Below are positions 33,942 through 44,697 of a DNA stretch of 64,000 bases, one piece after another (positions within the stretch are counted from its first letter, which is position 1; each line of letters starts with the position of its first letter). This DNA comes from Filobasidium wieringae. Lineage: Eukaryota > Basidiomycota > Tremellomycetes > Filobasidiales > Filobasidiaceae. A program made the translations under genes and the position numbers. The notes beneath the pieces are model-generated. The model saw nothing but the letters and a program-made list of their open reading frames with translations, was not told the DNA's origin and did not search any database. Where the stretch lies: contig BCIV01000017.1 of the NCBI GenBank assembly GCA_001600055.1, positions 496,001 through 560,000 of the forward strand. The letters run 5' to 3'.

Positions 33942-36900
33942 ATGCCTCCTCCACTCCCGCCACGATCAGCAAAGACCTTGGTCGTCACTCCCTCAGAGCC
34001 ACCCCCGCTACCTGCACGTCACTCCCTCGCCTCGGTCTTGCAGGAACAACCCGAACGTACAGCCTCTCCCGTTCCCTCGATCGAGCATGAACGGGATTAC
34101 GTCCCCATCGAATCCAATGCCACACAACCCTTAGATACTCCTACCACCTTGTTCGCAGAAAGATCCCTCAGCGATGATCCTCAGGGTGTACTGAACCGGT
34201 TCGTTGCACCTGCGAAAGCTGCGGATCAAAAGAGGAACCTTTGGTACAAGCCTTCTCAATGGATACATCTAATCGCCCAGAAACATCCACCAGAGACTCT
34301 GGAGGGAAGGATCTTGAGGGAAAAGGTGGAGGCGGAGGAGATTAGGAGGTATATGGACAACTTCCACAAGGTTAGTGTTCGTATTATCGAAATGACCACG
34401 CGAGCTCACACCTTTCTATGCTGCTTGTAGTACGTCGATTACCTTCAACTGAAACCCAAATCCAGTAAACCTCCCGGTCCTCCTGAAACTCTGCATAAAC
34501 CATCCCCATTCGAATTCAAGCGTAAAAAACCAATCTCCGTTCAAGTGCAGGAGACGGATGGGAACTTGACGTTAGCGGAGAAGAATGAATTGGCAAATAG
34601 CTTGGAGAAGGAAAAGGGAGAGGAGGAGGAGGGCAAAGATCGTAGGGGTAAGACAGACCTGAGGGAGGAAGAAGTCGATTGGTTTGCTTATTATATGGCC
34701 GTACGTCCTCGCTCATCTCGAAAGTGCTCGTATCGCTTACCTCTCTTCACTTTTTTTCCTGTAGTTGACTATATACAAACTCAATCTCCATACCCCGATG
34801 AAAATTCAACCTAGCCCAGTTCCATCTCCTCAAGCTCCGGAATTCACAGTGTCGAGGTTCAAATCTGCTGGAACTAGGTTTTACGTGGCTGCTAAAGGAC
34901 CTTGGGAGAGGTTCGCGATCATGTTGGGTGGAGTCGTGATGTGGGATTCACCGCAAAGAACGATGAAATGGATGGGGGTGAGTGATATAGGAGCCTAATG
35001 TCGGTGGTACGGTTCTGACCTAGTATGTGCATTAGACGTATTTGATCTTAACCATCACTTCGACCTTTTTGCCATTCTTCTTGGCTGTCTCGCTATATTA
35101 CCTTGTCCTCCCCCGATTCTCCTCCCAATCAGAAGAAGATCTTCAAAAAGCTCTCCTGGATGATTTACACAGGAGAGACGAAGGGGAAGCTTTCGTCCTC
35201 CATTTCGACCCCAATGCGGATAAAGGTTCGGAACACGATCACGATTCGGACCACGAGTCGAACGACCTCGATCTTCTCGATCAAGCCAAAGATATTTCCT
35301 CCAAGCTGAATTCGGCCGCTGGGAACGCGGCGAAGAAGATCACGAAGAATTCTACCAAGAAGATCTCAAAGGCTACGGGAGGGGACAAGGTTTCGGGGAG
35401 TAAGAAGTTGTTGGGCGTTTGGGAGGTATTCCAGAAGGAACATGGGGCTCAGATCGTCCTGATCTTGAACGATTTGGCGGATATGCACGAGAAGATGATC
35501 AAGTGGGTCTAGGTTTTCATGAAAAATTACAGAGAGCCGGTTGTTGACGAGTGAGTATCTTTGTAGTCTGTTCGGGTGGAAACGCCCTGAAGCGTCGGTG
35601 AAGGCTGCGATGGTGAGTTCAGCAGGCCTGTTTGTTATCACACCGTTCATCTCCATCCGCACACTAGGGGCTGTTCATCGGGATCTTTGTGACATATGCG
35701 ACTCCAACCTGGGTCGTGGTCAAGGGTATCGAAATGGCCATCTTTGCTGTCATATTTATCGTCATTCCTGTCCTTGCACGGCTACCTTCCTATCAACCAT
35801 TCGCGTAAGTCATAAAACGAGGCATATGTCGGGAGGTGAAATTGATTGAAAGGGCGTTCTCGTTCAGTTGGCTTATGGGAGATGCTCCGACTGATAAAGA
35901 GCGTGAGTATTTCAATATGAAGTTACGCTGGTTTGGCGTGACTGACCTCGTCGACGATCCTAGACGCCCTCGAACTTATGCGCAAGTACAACCTCGAGGG
36001 CAAAGTATGGAAAGAATCGGAAAAGGCTAAACCACCTAAAACACCGAAGACCGTGAAAATCGGCAAGGGAAAGAAGGACACTGATTCTATCCACGACGAA
36101 GGGGTCGAGACGGAGTCCATCATCTCTGAACCAATCAATAATTCGGGTCGATGGGCGGATCTGAACGATCGCGAGCTGGGTGGAATGAACAAGGGCGCGT
36201 CTTGGTTGGAAACGGGAAGGTCCATTCTGCAAGGAGAGAAAAGACTAGATCTTTCGTTCATTCAGCGAGATAGTTTACCTGAAGAGGGAGAAGTGAGTCG
36301 GCTGTCAAGATTCTCCATCATGTGCTTGAGCTGACAATCGTACCGGGCAGGCTTCTGCGGATGTTGTTGCGGCGAAACGAATGTCTTTGGGATCGCTTGG
36401 AGCAGGTATCGTTCTCAAAACCAAGACCGCTGATTCGCCTTATACGATGGCTAGTACTTGTGGGTGCGGTTCGGACGTGATCACAAGATCTTGACTGATC
36501 AGTCACGTCCTCGTAGCCTATCTTGCCCATCGGGATGGGAGCACAGGAACGCTCTTCATCTCCCAAACAGGTCTACGTTTCGCTCCGTTCATAGCGGGTA
36601 CGAAAAAAAAGGATAAGGAAATCTCCAGTCCTGGCCCTACCGACCCGCTCGCTCTGTCTACTAGCCCTGGTTCTTCGATTCTGGAAACCGGAACGGAGAT
36701 GGAACATGATCCCACTGGGGTGATCGTCAACGGGAAAGAATTGAGGATCCCTATGCTTCATGTCTCGGGAGTCAGGAAGGTTCAGAAGACGACTTTGGGA
36801 GTGACTATTTCTACCGGACTTGAAATTGAGACCGTTTCTGCCGGGGTGAGTAGTCATGGACGTTGTTGGCGTTTGTGGAAGAGAGATGTGAGCTGATATA

Positions 36901-37012
36901 TCGTTGATCGGGGTTGATGGTGTAGAAATTCAATTTCCCGTTCATTGCGAATCGGGACGAAGCTTTCAATCGGTTATTGGCCGCTGCCAATCGGGCTTTG
37001 GAGGAGAAATGA
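33942..37012 (+). CDS. GRAM-domain membrane protein, DUF3292-like
   Basis: Eleven exons: 33942-34370, 34431-34700, 34765-34977, 35036-35502, 35567-35612, 35668-35804, 35868-35902, 35964-36292, 36351-36459, 36517-36845, 36926-37012; 816 residues, frame kept throughout. Proline-rich N-terminus, then conserved-looking LWYKPSQWIHLIAQKHPPE. Hydrophobic hairpins lie at YLILTITSTFLPFFLAVSLY and GLFIGIFVTYATPTWVVVK plus AIFAVIFIVIPVLARLP. The C-terminus has a GRAM-like fold signature, YLAHRDGSTGTLFISQTGLR then FAPFIAG. This architecture suggests an ER or contact-site lipid-binding protein. I link it to the fungal DUF3292 group with moderate confidence only; its biochemical role is unknown. Confidence 0.72.
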
Positions 37013-37259
37013 AGGAATTAGGATGTGATCGCGTTGAAGGACAATTCGCGAAGGATCGTTACAAAGGAAAGGGAAGAAGTGAAAAATGAACTACATGATC
37101 AGCTCTAGGAGGATATGTATACCGTAAAAGAAGACTGTAGGAATAAGCAAAACACGCGCTATATACCCCTATGTAAGAAAGATCTCATGTCAGACTTCTT
37201 CAACTAACTCCGCCGATCCGATGATGCCGCTTGCTTACCTGTGTAATTGAATACGGGGT

Positions 37260-38129
37260 CTAGTAGTTGAGTTGAATGTCCTCTAACAAACCTAATCCCT
37301 TGGGTTCCCATCCCAAAACCTTTCTGCTGTAAGCACTATCCGTCGGTCCATCCATAGCCGTAAACGTCCCCAACCACCCCATCTCCTCCTTCTGAACCGA
37401 CTCTACAGGAAGGTCAAGTTTCTTCCCGATTGCCTGTGCGATGGTCTTAAAGGGGATCCCTTCCTCTGCGATGGGATGCAAGTTGATTCCTCCCTCGAGA
37501 TGAGATTCCAAAGTGAGTCGATAGAATTCCGCGGCGTCTTGTCTATGGACGGCTGGCCATCTGTTACTCCCCTCACCGATGAAACCGGATTTCCCGATGG
37601 TTTGGGCTTGTTTCATGAGCATGGGGACGAACCCGTGATCCCCCTTGTCGTGTACTGAAGGTGGGAGACGAATGATACGGACATTGACTTTCTGGGAAGA
37701 GAACGCTAAGGCCGCTGCGTCCGAGTGAGAGCGGGGAATGAGAGGGGTGGCGTCGTCTGTCTCTAGAGCAGGACGGCCGGAATGGGGGACCAAGAGGGCT
37801 CCGGATGTGACGATGAAAGGTTTGTTGGATCCGATCATGGCCGTTCCTAGAGCGACGATGGCGGCTTTATCTTTCCTACAACATTCCTCGTAATTGTAGA
37901 AGTCGTGGATGAAACCGGCATGTATGACTCCGTCTGCTTCTTTAGCTGCCTGAGCGAGGACTTGTAGGTCTTCGATCCCGCCTTCTACTGGAGTGGCTTT
38001 GAGAGATTTGAGGAGAGTGGAGGATTGGGAAGAACGGGAGAGAGCGCTGACTGTGTGACCGTGTTTGATCAGGTTTGGGATGATAGCTGAGCCTATGAAA
38101 CCTGATCCTCCGGTGATGAATACGTGCAT
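37260..38129 (-). CDS. NAD-dependent epimerase/dehydratase-like SDR
   Basis: Single exon, 289 residues. Starts MHVFITGGSGFIGSAIIPNL, the TGxxGxxG nucleotide loop of extended SDRs; the frame extends 23 codons upstream without ATG, so this ATG is chosen. Later motifs are GIEDLQVLAQAAKEADGVIH, FIVTSGALLVP, VRIIRLPPSVHDKGDHGFVP and WPAVHRQDAAEFYRLTLE. It lacks a clear YxxxK pair at the usual place, as in the atypical SDR subgroup used on nucleotide sugars or ketones. Substrate unknown. It is followed on the same strand, 287 bp upstream, by the carbonic anhydrase gene. An intronless gene is unusual among its neighbours here. Confidence 0.82.
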   Translation of the reverse strand: MHVFITGGSGFIGSAIIPNLIKHGHTVSALSRSSQSSTLLKSLKATPVEGGIEDLQVLAQAAKEADGVIHAGFIHDFYNYEECCRKDKAAIVALGTAMIGSNKPFIVTSGALLVPHSGRPALETDDATPLIPRSHSDAAALAFSSQKVNVRIIRLPPSVHDKGDHGFVPMLMKQAQTIGKSGFIGEGSNRWPAVHRQDAAEFYRLTLESHLEGGINLHPIAEEGIPFKTIAQAIGKKLDLPVESVQKEEMGWLGTFTAMDGPTDSAYSRKVLGWEPKGLGLLEDIQLNY

Positions 38130-38415
38130 TGTTGATGGATGGCGTGAGTGGCGCGTGGGTGAGTGGCTGTAGGTGAGTGGGAGTGTGGTTGTGTACAAGT
38201 AGAAGGACGATGCGATGAAGTGAACGAGGAGTCAAAGTGTTATATGACCATCAAGTGGAGGTGTTTTTGTTATTATCAGCAACCTCGGGCATCATCCGTC
38301 TTACAAAGCCACGATCCCCGTCCCCGTTCCCGTTCCCGCGTTTCACCATGTCCAGTTCCATGTTTCGATATATGCCACGTCATATGCCATGTTTTACAAT
38401 GATACACACTATCAA

Positions 38416-39296
38416 TCAAACGTTGATCTGATGTAACCAAACCTCCTGCTCCGCTCGAGCACTGTAAATACTGTTCCTCAAGATATCCTGCATCTGACCG
38501 TTCCCTACGAACAAGATGTTACGGGCGATGAAGAATCGGATCCCTTCCGTACAGGGGGGACTGGTCAGGCTTCCTAATAGGTGGAATCGGATGAATAAGA
38601 TCTCGGAACGTGTATCGACGGTAAGCGCTGGCTCTCACCTTTATAAGTCCAAAACTCGTTGAACCGATTGACCTCATCCAAAGCCAACCCCGGATTCATT
38701 GTAGCGTTGATCCTACCATCTAGATGCCTGAAACTGAAGTAATCAGGCATCTCTTCGAAAAACGTCGAATTCGCATTCCCAGGATCCACACGGAACGCCA
38801 AGACCGCTCGAGGTTTCCCTTCCGCCGTAACGTGTACGAAATGCATTTCCGCCTTGGACCGATCTCCCTGGACCGAATGATCCGCGGGGGAATGGATATG
38901 CCACCCGGTCATGTAGACCGTCTCGTCCTTCCCATTCTCCTCGAAAGTGAAGGAAGGTAAGGAAGTGTAATCCCCCTCCGAATGAGCTAGGGTCATGGCC
39001 GGTCCGTAACCCCAGTTCAGGAACACCCCAGAGACGTTCCGATTGTAATGAAACGTAGGGACGTGGTTCAGGCTCAGACCTTGGGTGAGGAGGAGGGGGA
39101 TAGGAGCTTGTTGAGTTCCAGCTTGACAGAGGGAATAATCCTCAGAGAGTCTACCCCAGTCGTAGGAGGCCTCGTACGTCCATTGGGTCTTGGTCGGTTC
39201 TGCTCGACGGGCTAGAGAGTGGACGGAGTAGGAATGATCAGGACAGGCCAAGGTGGTCGTCAGAGCTAGGAGCGGGAGGAGTAGAGTAGCGAGCAT
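38416..39296 (-). CDS. secreted alpha-class carbonic anhydrase
   Basis: Zinc enzyme converting CO2 to bicarbonate. Two exons (38639-39296 and 38416-38573) give 271 residues. N-terminal signal peptide MLATLLLPLLALTTTLAC with likely cleavage near Ala17/Cys18. Zinc ligands are H133 and H135 in GWHIHSPADHS and H152 in AEMHFVHV. The substrate-pocket motif GSLTSPPCTEGI spans the intron. Potential disulphide between Cys in YSLCQAG and PPCTEG. Two N-glycosylation sequons (NVS, NST) fit export. Alpha enzymes are less common in fungi than beta enzymes; those known are extracellular. Confidence 0.93.
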
Positions 39297-39331
39297 CGTT
39301 CAGAGCTGGGAGGAAGGGATCAGCGAGCATC

Positions 39332-39538
39332 TCAAGGGGATAGCGACGAGCCACACTCACTCGAAAACCAATTGTCGTATTTCGAGGCAAAGATCAGATT
39401 GAGCGTGAAGATTATTGTGAAAATCGAATACCAACCCATAAGACTCTCATATCGTTGACCTTTATATATCTCACCGTACCCTCGAAAGTAATTCGCACCC
39501 AAGTCCAACCCCACATAGATGCCCAGCAACCACCCCAT
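39332..39538 (-). CDS. possible small membrane protein
   Basis: A 68-codon frame from an ATG at 39538 with two hydrophobic segments (WLLGIYVGLDLGANYF and GWYSIFTIIFTLNLIFASKY). It runs into GTGAGT at the WFS codons; splicing to the CTCCCAG acceptor at about 39306 would extend it about 23 residues into the carbonic-anhydrase start region in another frame. Composition is protein-like but the gene is unproven. Confidence 0.28.
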   Translation of the reverse strand: MGWLLGIYVGLDLGANYFRGYGEIYKGQRYESLMGWYSIFTIIFTLNLIFASKYDNWFSSECGSSLSP

Positions 39539-40163
39539 CCCTAGCCTAACCCGTTATTCTCCGAACCCACCAGATGCTGAGGAGACCTTGGCACCCCGCA
39601 CCCCGTTCCCCCATTTCCTTCTCAAGCGAACATCTCTCTCCTGATACACTGGCTCTACTGGCTGTTGGCCCGACTGGAGGAAGCTATACCCCGCCATCCA
39701 AGTGAAGAGATCTGCATGCCAAGCGCGAACGTTCGATCTTGGTCCCGTTCGCGAAACACTCCCGCAGTCCCGTACTCGCCTTTCCACTTGCTCGTCTGCT
39801 CGTCAAGGCATCGCAGAACACAGGGCAAAAGGGGCCGAAATGAAACCCACCCGACAGAGGGTTCTAGACTTGCAAGTGCTGAGAATACCGAGCCGCGTGC
39901 CTAGGTCAAGTCGGGATTTGCGGAAAGGAGGAGGGGGCCGATATCGGGTGGGGAATGGACGTGCTGATTGTAGTGAGATGTGGGAGGGATTAAGTAAGTG
40001 ATTAGGATGTGGGTCAGGAGTTTGATGAGTTCGATTAAGCTTGGATGGCTACGTCGACGGGGATATGGCTGCCTTGAGGCAAAGGGGCGATTTACAAAGA
40101 ATTGAGGTGTGATTTGGTATTTAACACTTATATATAATTTTCATTTGGTCTTTCAGCAAGCAA
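39539..40163. other. intergenic before tRNA-Ile
   Basis: No credible gene; short overlapping frames on both strands only. A TATATATAA at about 40130 lies 30 bp before the tRNA, a common upstream position for RNA polymerase III genes in yeasts. Confidence 0.45.
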
Positions 40164-40250
40164 GGCCGGCTAGCTCAGTTGGTTAGAGCACCCGTCTAAT
40201 ACTCAAAGCAGATCAACGGGAGGTCGGCAGTTCGAAACTGTCGCTGGTCA
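40164..40250 (+). tRNA. tRNA-Ile(AAU) with 13-nt intron
   Basis: Same cloverleaf and anticodon AAT as the minus-strand copy; the 74 mature bases are identical. The intron CTCAAAGCAGATC is the same length but differs at its inner bases. Downstream TCTCTTTTTG is also shared and serves as the polymerase III stop. Confidence 0.95.
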
Positions 40251-40363
40251 TCTCTTTTTGCCAAACTCCCTCGCTGCGTAGGGCTAGGCTCATTCACACT
40301 ACATCCGGGAAACTATACTTACCCTTTTCGTCCAGGATTGGCTTCAAATCAACACAATCTAAC

Positions 40364-41129
40364 ATGTCCTCATCACAAGCACTGGTACCACCATTTACTC
40401 GGGAGACCGCCCTTAAGTAAGCTAGGGATTCAAGACCGCTGGCCGTTAGTATCAGCCAATGACGAATCAATAACAGAAAGGTCAAGACAGCTCAGAAGCT
40501 CTGGAGTACGTCCTTCTGTCCGATTTAAATGCAGGATATGAATCTCATGTTAGCTTCGCCGAGTAGATACCAAGAACCCTGTCAACGTCGCCAAGGCGTA
40601 TACCTCTGATTCGACATGGCGCAACAGAGAGGATTTCTTCTCGGGTACGCAGGCGATTGAAACGTTCTTGATGAAGAAATGGGAAAAGGAGCATAATTAT
40701 CGGTATGTCATGCCTCTTTGGCTGTGGAATTTTTACCGATCACGCCTGAGATGATGGTAGTCTGAGGAAAGAGCTGTTTGCTTTTGACCAAAACAAGATG
40801 TAAGAGCATTCCCTGTCCCAACACCGAATATCAGCTGATCCTTCGAATGTTATAGTGCTGTAGAGTTTTGGTACGAATACACTTCTACCCCTTCTACGGA
40901 CGGACAATGGTTCAGGACTTATGGATTGGAACATTGGGTATTCGATGAGGCCGGCAAAATGTCTAGTCGTCAGATGTCGGGAAATACTATCGCTATCAAG
41001 GAAGATGAGAGATGGTTTACTGACGAGAACCGGATAGATGTGAGTCGGGTGGTACTACTGAAGAGAACAAAAGGTTGATCTTGAAGGCACGGTCGATAGG
41101 ACGTTGCGATCCCAGATGGACATATGTGA
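40364..41129 (+). CDS. DUF1348 (NTF2-like) protein
   Basis: Small single-domain protein of the SnoaL/NTF2-like fold, widespread in bacteria and fungi. Six exons: 40364-40416, 40477-40505, 40567-40702, 40761-40799, 40856-41039, 41100-41129; 156 residues, the family's usual length. Diagnostic blocks: PPFTRETALKK, LWNTKNPVNVAKAYTSDSTW, RNREDFFSGTQAIETFLMKK, YRLRKELFAFDQNKIAVEFW and GQWFRTYGLEHWVFDEAGKM. Exon 2 is 29 nt and the last codes for only nine residues, which is why no long frame marks this gene. Activity is unknown; it is inferred to be a cytosolic small-molecule-binding protein or enzyme. Confidence 0.88.
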
Positions 41130-41480
41130 GCTATGCGTAGTACTCCGATCTGTCTTACGATTTCACTTACGGTCTCTGACCTTGCAGCTCTCAATCATGA
41201 TCACAAAGCTGAAGTCGCAACGGATCGTTCTTATCATTGTACTTTCACTCCGTCCGCTCAAGACAAACAACGATTGCGTATCATAAACAACGGACATGCA
41301 AAAACACCCTACAAATCGAATCGAAAACCCTATTCTAATGATCTAATCAAATCGTACTTGACAATCCACCAAAATCCTGTTCTATTACCTTTCATCTAAT
41401 GCAAGAATACAAAGTCCAACCTGAGGGAGACACGGATGATAATTAGTCATCTGGGGCGAAAAGAGCTCACACGTGTCGAT
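41130..41480. other. intergenic, convergent 3' ends
   Basis: 351 bp between the DUF1348 stop and the MFS stop. A/T-rich with several AATAAA-like words; no gene. Confidence 0.5.
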
Positions 41481-44019
41481 TTACCTTTTGTTGCCCTCAT
41501 CTGTGGTGGTCTGGAGATACCTCTCCTTCTCCTGCAAAGTCCAGGAATTCCAGATCTTGGACTTTTGCTTGTTCCGGTAGATGTACCAGAACTTTGCGAA
41601 GAAGAACAAGGCGATGTTCGCTACGACTATCCCGATCAAGGCTCGGTTTCCTCGGTGATAGTAAGGTTTGTCATCTGAGGTATATGGATGGTCAGTAGGA
41701 GCTGGAGAGACGAGGGCGAGGAGAGCTTACCTTCGCGGTAGATGTTACTGGCGATCAAACTGGAAGCCTGGACAGTGATGTTGTAGAAAGAACTCGCAAA
41801 AGTTCTCGTTCGTACGGATCCGGCGTTCTAAACACACAAATACTGGTTAGAATGTGGATACGAAAATATAGAAGATGACGAGCACATACCATACTGTTCA
41901 TTGAGACCAAGATCGGATGACAATAGGGATAACCGACAAAGAGCGTTAGGATAGCCCATTTCGCCCACTTGTTTGTGCCATCGGGTATGCAGACGATGGC
42001 GATCAGCATGATCAATTGCCACCAAGCTGCGATAGACGCGGTGAGTGTTCGTTCTTTGATCTTCTTGCTCGAGTATCCCAAAATGAGGTTGTTCAACATG
42101 AAGAGCGCGGTACTAGGAATAGTCAGAAGATTGGTCTGGAACGTGTTGAATCCACTAAGATTGGCGAGTCGTTCAGCGTCGTTTCTCGACCAGGCTTAGA
42201 AGTGTCCAGATTACATACAGAGATTTAAGAGTCAAGGTGAAATAAGCGCCAACAGTCGAAGGAGCGATGAACGTGGTCAAACCCAACTGAGCGATCGATG
42301 GTACATCAGACTCGCGCACACATTATCTCAAAAGGCTTCCACTTACCAAATACAGCGGCCACATGTCGAAATCCAAGAACGATTTCCATAACATCTTGAT
42401 GGAGAGACCTTGTCGATTGTGCACTGAAGACGGGATCTACTTAGCGTTCTGCTGTCGACAAGATCGGTAAAGACGCCTTACTGTCTGCCTTAGTGGGATC
42501 GTCCCTCAACACCTTGTTGACGATGATGATTTCCTCTCGTCTATATTGGCTATGTTGTCAGTACGATACGGTCGTTCTAAATCGAGTCCAACTCACTCGG
42601 TGAACCAACCCTTTCCTCTGATCCCACCAGCCGTCTGGGTAGGACCGGCAGGTAGGTAGAAGAAGGCCCAAGCTCCGATTAAAAAGGTCAAAGCTCCCTC
42701 AATTCCGAATAGGTACCTGACGTTCAGATCAGATCAGCGGGGGACCCAGTCCTCTGTACGATTCGGTCGCGTACCTCCATCCAGCCAGACCGTTGTGTCC
42801 TCTCAGCTTGAGTATACCGGCAGCAAGCAAGGAGCCGATAATATTGGTGAAGCTGCAGACAACCCAGAACCAGGTGAGACGGATGGTGAGTTCATTCTTG
42901 GCTGTAGTAGAGAGGTGTCAGTCATGATCCGGCACGCTTGATCTTACGTAGGACTTACTAAAGTAGTAGCTCAAGTAGCTTCGATGATAGCGAATGTCAG
43001 TACTAAGTTCACACCTCAAAAAAAGCGTAAAACATACAGGATAGTATCGGCAATAAACCCTCTACAAAAAGAAACACCGTCAGAGTCCGTTCATCATTAC
43101 CTGGGGTTAGAATGCTTGACTCACCCTTCAATCAGTCCCAGGAGACAACGAGTGATATAGAACGATACCCTTCCGGACAAGCCCATCTGGCCGATGGCGA
43201 CGGCAGACCAACTCATCATCTATCGTAACCCAGACGATGAATATCAATGCTTTCTTGCAACGGTACGAGCAATTAATCAAACATACCTGGATTGGGATCC
43301 AAACATCGCTTCCCAGTTTCTTTGAAACTATCGATCCGGCACATGAGCATATTGCCGACTGCTTTTATACGCGCGGAACTTACTAAGCTGGGATGGTAAT
43401 TCGGCCAGCAGGAAGGATAAGTAGAAAATAGTCTGACCGGTGTTGTCTGATATAAGAAGTTCTCAGAACAAGCACAGCAAAGCCTCGATGACCGAAACTC
43501 ACAGTCGTTAGTGGTGAGGTGAAGATCCTTGAGCATTCCATCGGACAAAGCGTTACCGATCTGCCGATATATTGCATATGTGAGCTCCGGACAGTCGCGT
43601 TCAAGCTGTGGAACGAGTTCACCTACATTTCCTCGATCCAGCTGAAGGGCAGCAAAGCAAAGACAAGCTACAGCGGTAACCCTGATGTCCAGTCTTCGAG
43701 TGAGTTTCGATTGTTCTTCGGGAGTCCATTGGGCTTTAGGGTCCCATCGATGTTTGTTTTCATAAGTGTCTGATGGTTCATAATACCTATGACAAATCGA
43801 ATCAGTATTTGTCGAAAAATTGACACTCAACTTGACCTACTTTTCTACAAGATCGCTTTCCGAGCTCAGGGCTGAGACTGCATACTGATGGGAATATTCC
43901 TTGCTATCCTCTCTCACAGACAATTTTTCCTCATCGGAAGGGGTGTCGGGCTCAACTTGGAACTGAGCTTTGTTCGTGAGGTTGTGCGTATCGACGATAG
44001 GCGCAGCAGGGATACTCAT
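41481..44019 (-). CDS. MFS permease, allantoate/anion:cation symporter (DAL5) family
   Basis: Twelve-helix plasma-membrane permease. Sixteen exons: 43841-44019, 43627-43786, 43503-43560, 43384-43446, 43287-43327, 43125-43219, 43038-43061, 42959-42978, 42775-42901, 42597-42716, 42482-42540, 42423-42347 (i.e. 42347-42423), 42219-42286, 41890-42154, 41731-41827, 41481-41674; 548 residues. Exons 7 and 8 are only 24 and 20 nt. Hallmarks: LDIRVTAVACLCF, LQLDRGNIGNALSDGM, LSFLLAELPSQLISKKLG, RCLLGLIEGGFIADTILYLS. This is the Dal5/Tna1/Seo1 family, which carries allantoate, nicotinate, vitamins or sulfonates. Divergent from a TauD-type dioxygenase, which favours a sulfonate or organic acid as substrate (inference). 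Confidence 0.9.
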
Positions 44020-44697
44020 TTTGGACGTGAGGGTGATTCTGATGGAGAATAGTTGAGATCTGCAACAACTGCTAGAAACATTCCACGAGCTAAATACATT
44101 TCCATTGTCGATCAATGTGAGATCGAAACCATTTTCTCCATATAGAAATCACGTCAACGATCTTTTCGTCTGTCCATTTCGCAACTACGGGCCGACGACG
44201 TTGTTCCGTTGTATCATATGAATCTATGATGTCGCCATCAAAAAGCGGGTCTCACTGATAAAGCTTGACGTTCTGATTCGAATGTTTGATATTGGCATTA
44301 TCGGATGATGCGTTTCAGACGGAGAATGGCGTGACCGGCGCCACCGGTCTTTAGCGCGCGCGTCACCTCATCGAGCACGCGAGCACGCAAGGGTACGAAC
44401 GTTGAGAGATAAGATTAGGGGAGGTATACCAGACGTGCGATGAGAGACACATATTGGTAATCTAGATTGGGACCTCGGTCATCCGGTCACTAATGGGAGA
44501 TGTTTTTCGAGTGGAGGTTATGTCGCAAACTCACGATCGGAGTTCCCCTTACAGTCGCAATCGCACCTCATTTGCGTACCGGACCGGCCAGGACTCCGAG
44601 ACCAATTTCATCAGTATATAAGGCATAGCGATTGCCACCGACTCATTAATGGCTTGAATATCGACCGTTGGCACAACAGATCATACTCTACATCGAG
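44020..44697. promoter_or_regulatory. shared promoter of MFS permease and TauD dioxygenase
   Basis: 678 bp between divergent ATGs. AGATAAG (44407-44413) and TGATAA (44256-44261) match the HGATAR core used by fungal GATA nutrient regulators. A TATATAA at 44615-44621 lies 77 bp before the dioxygenase ATG. Two such hits in 678 bp could be chance; the regulatory role is inferred. Confidence 0.45.
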
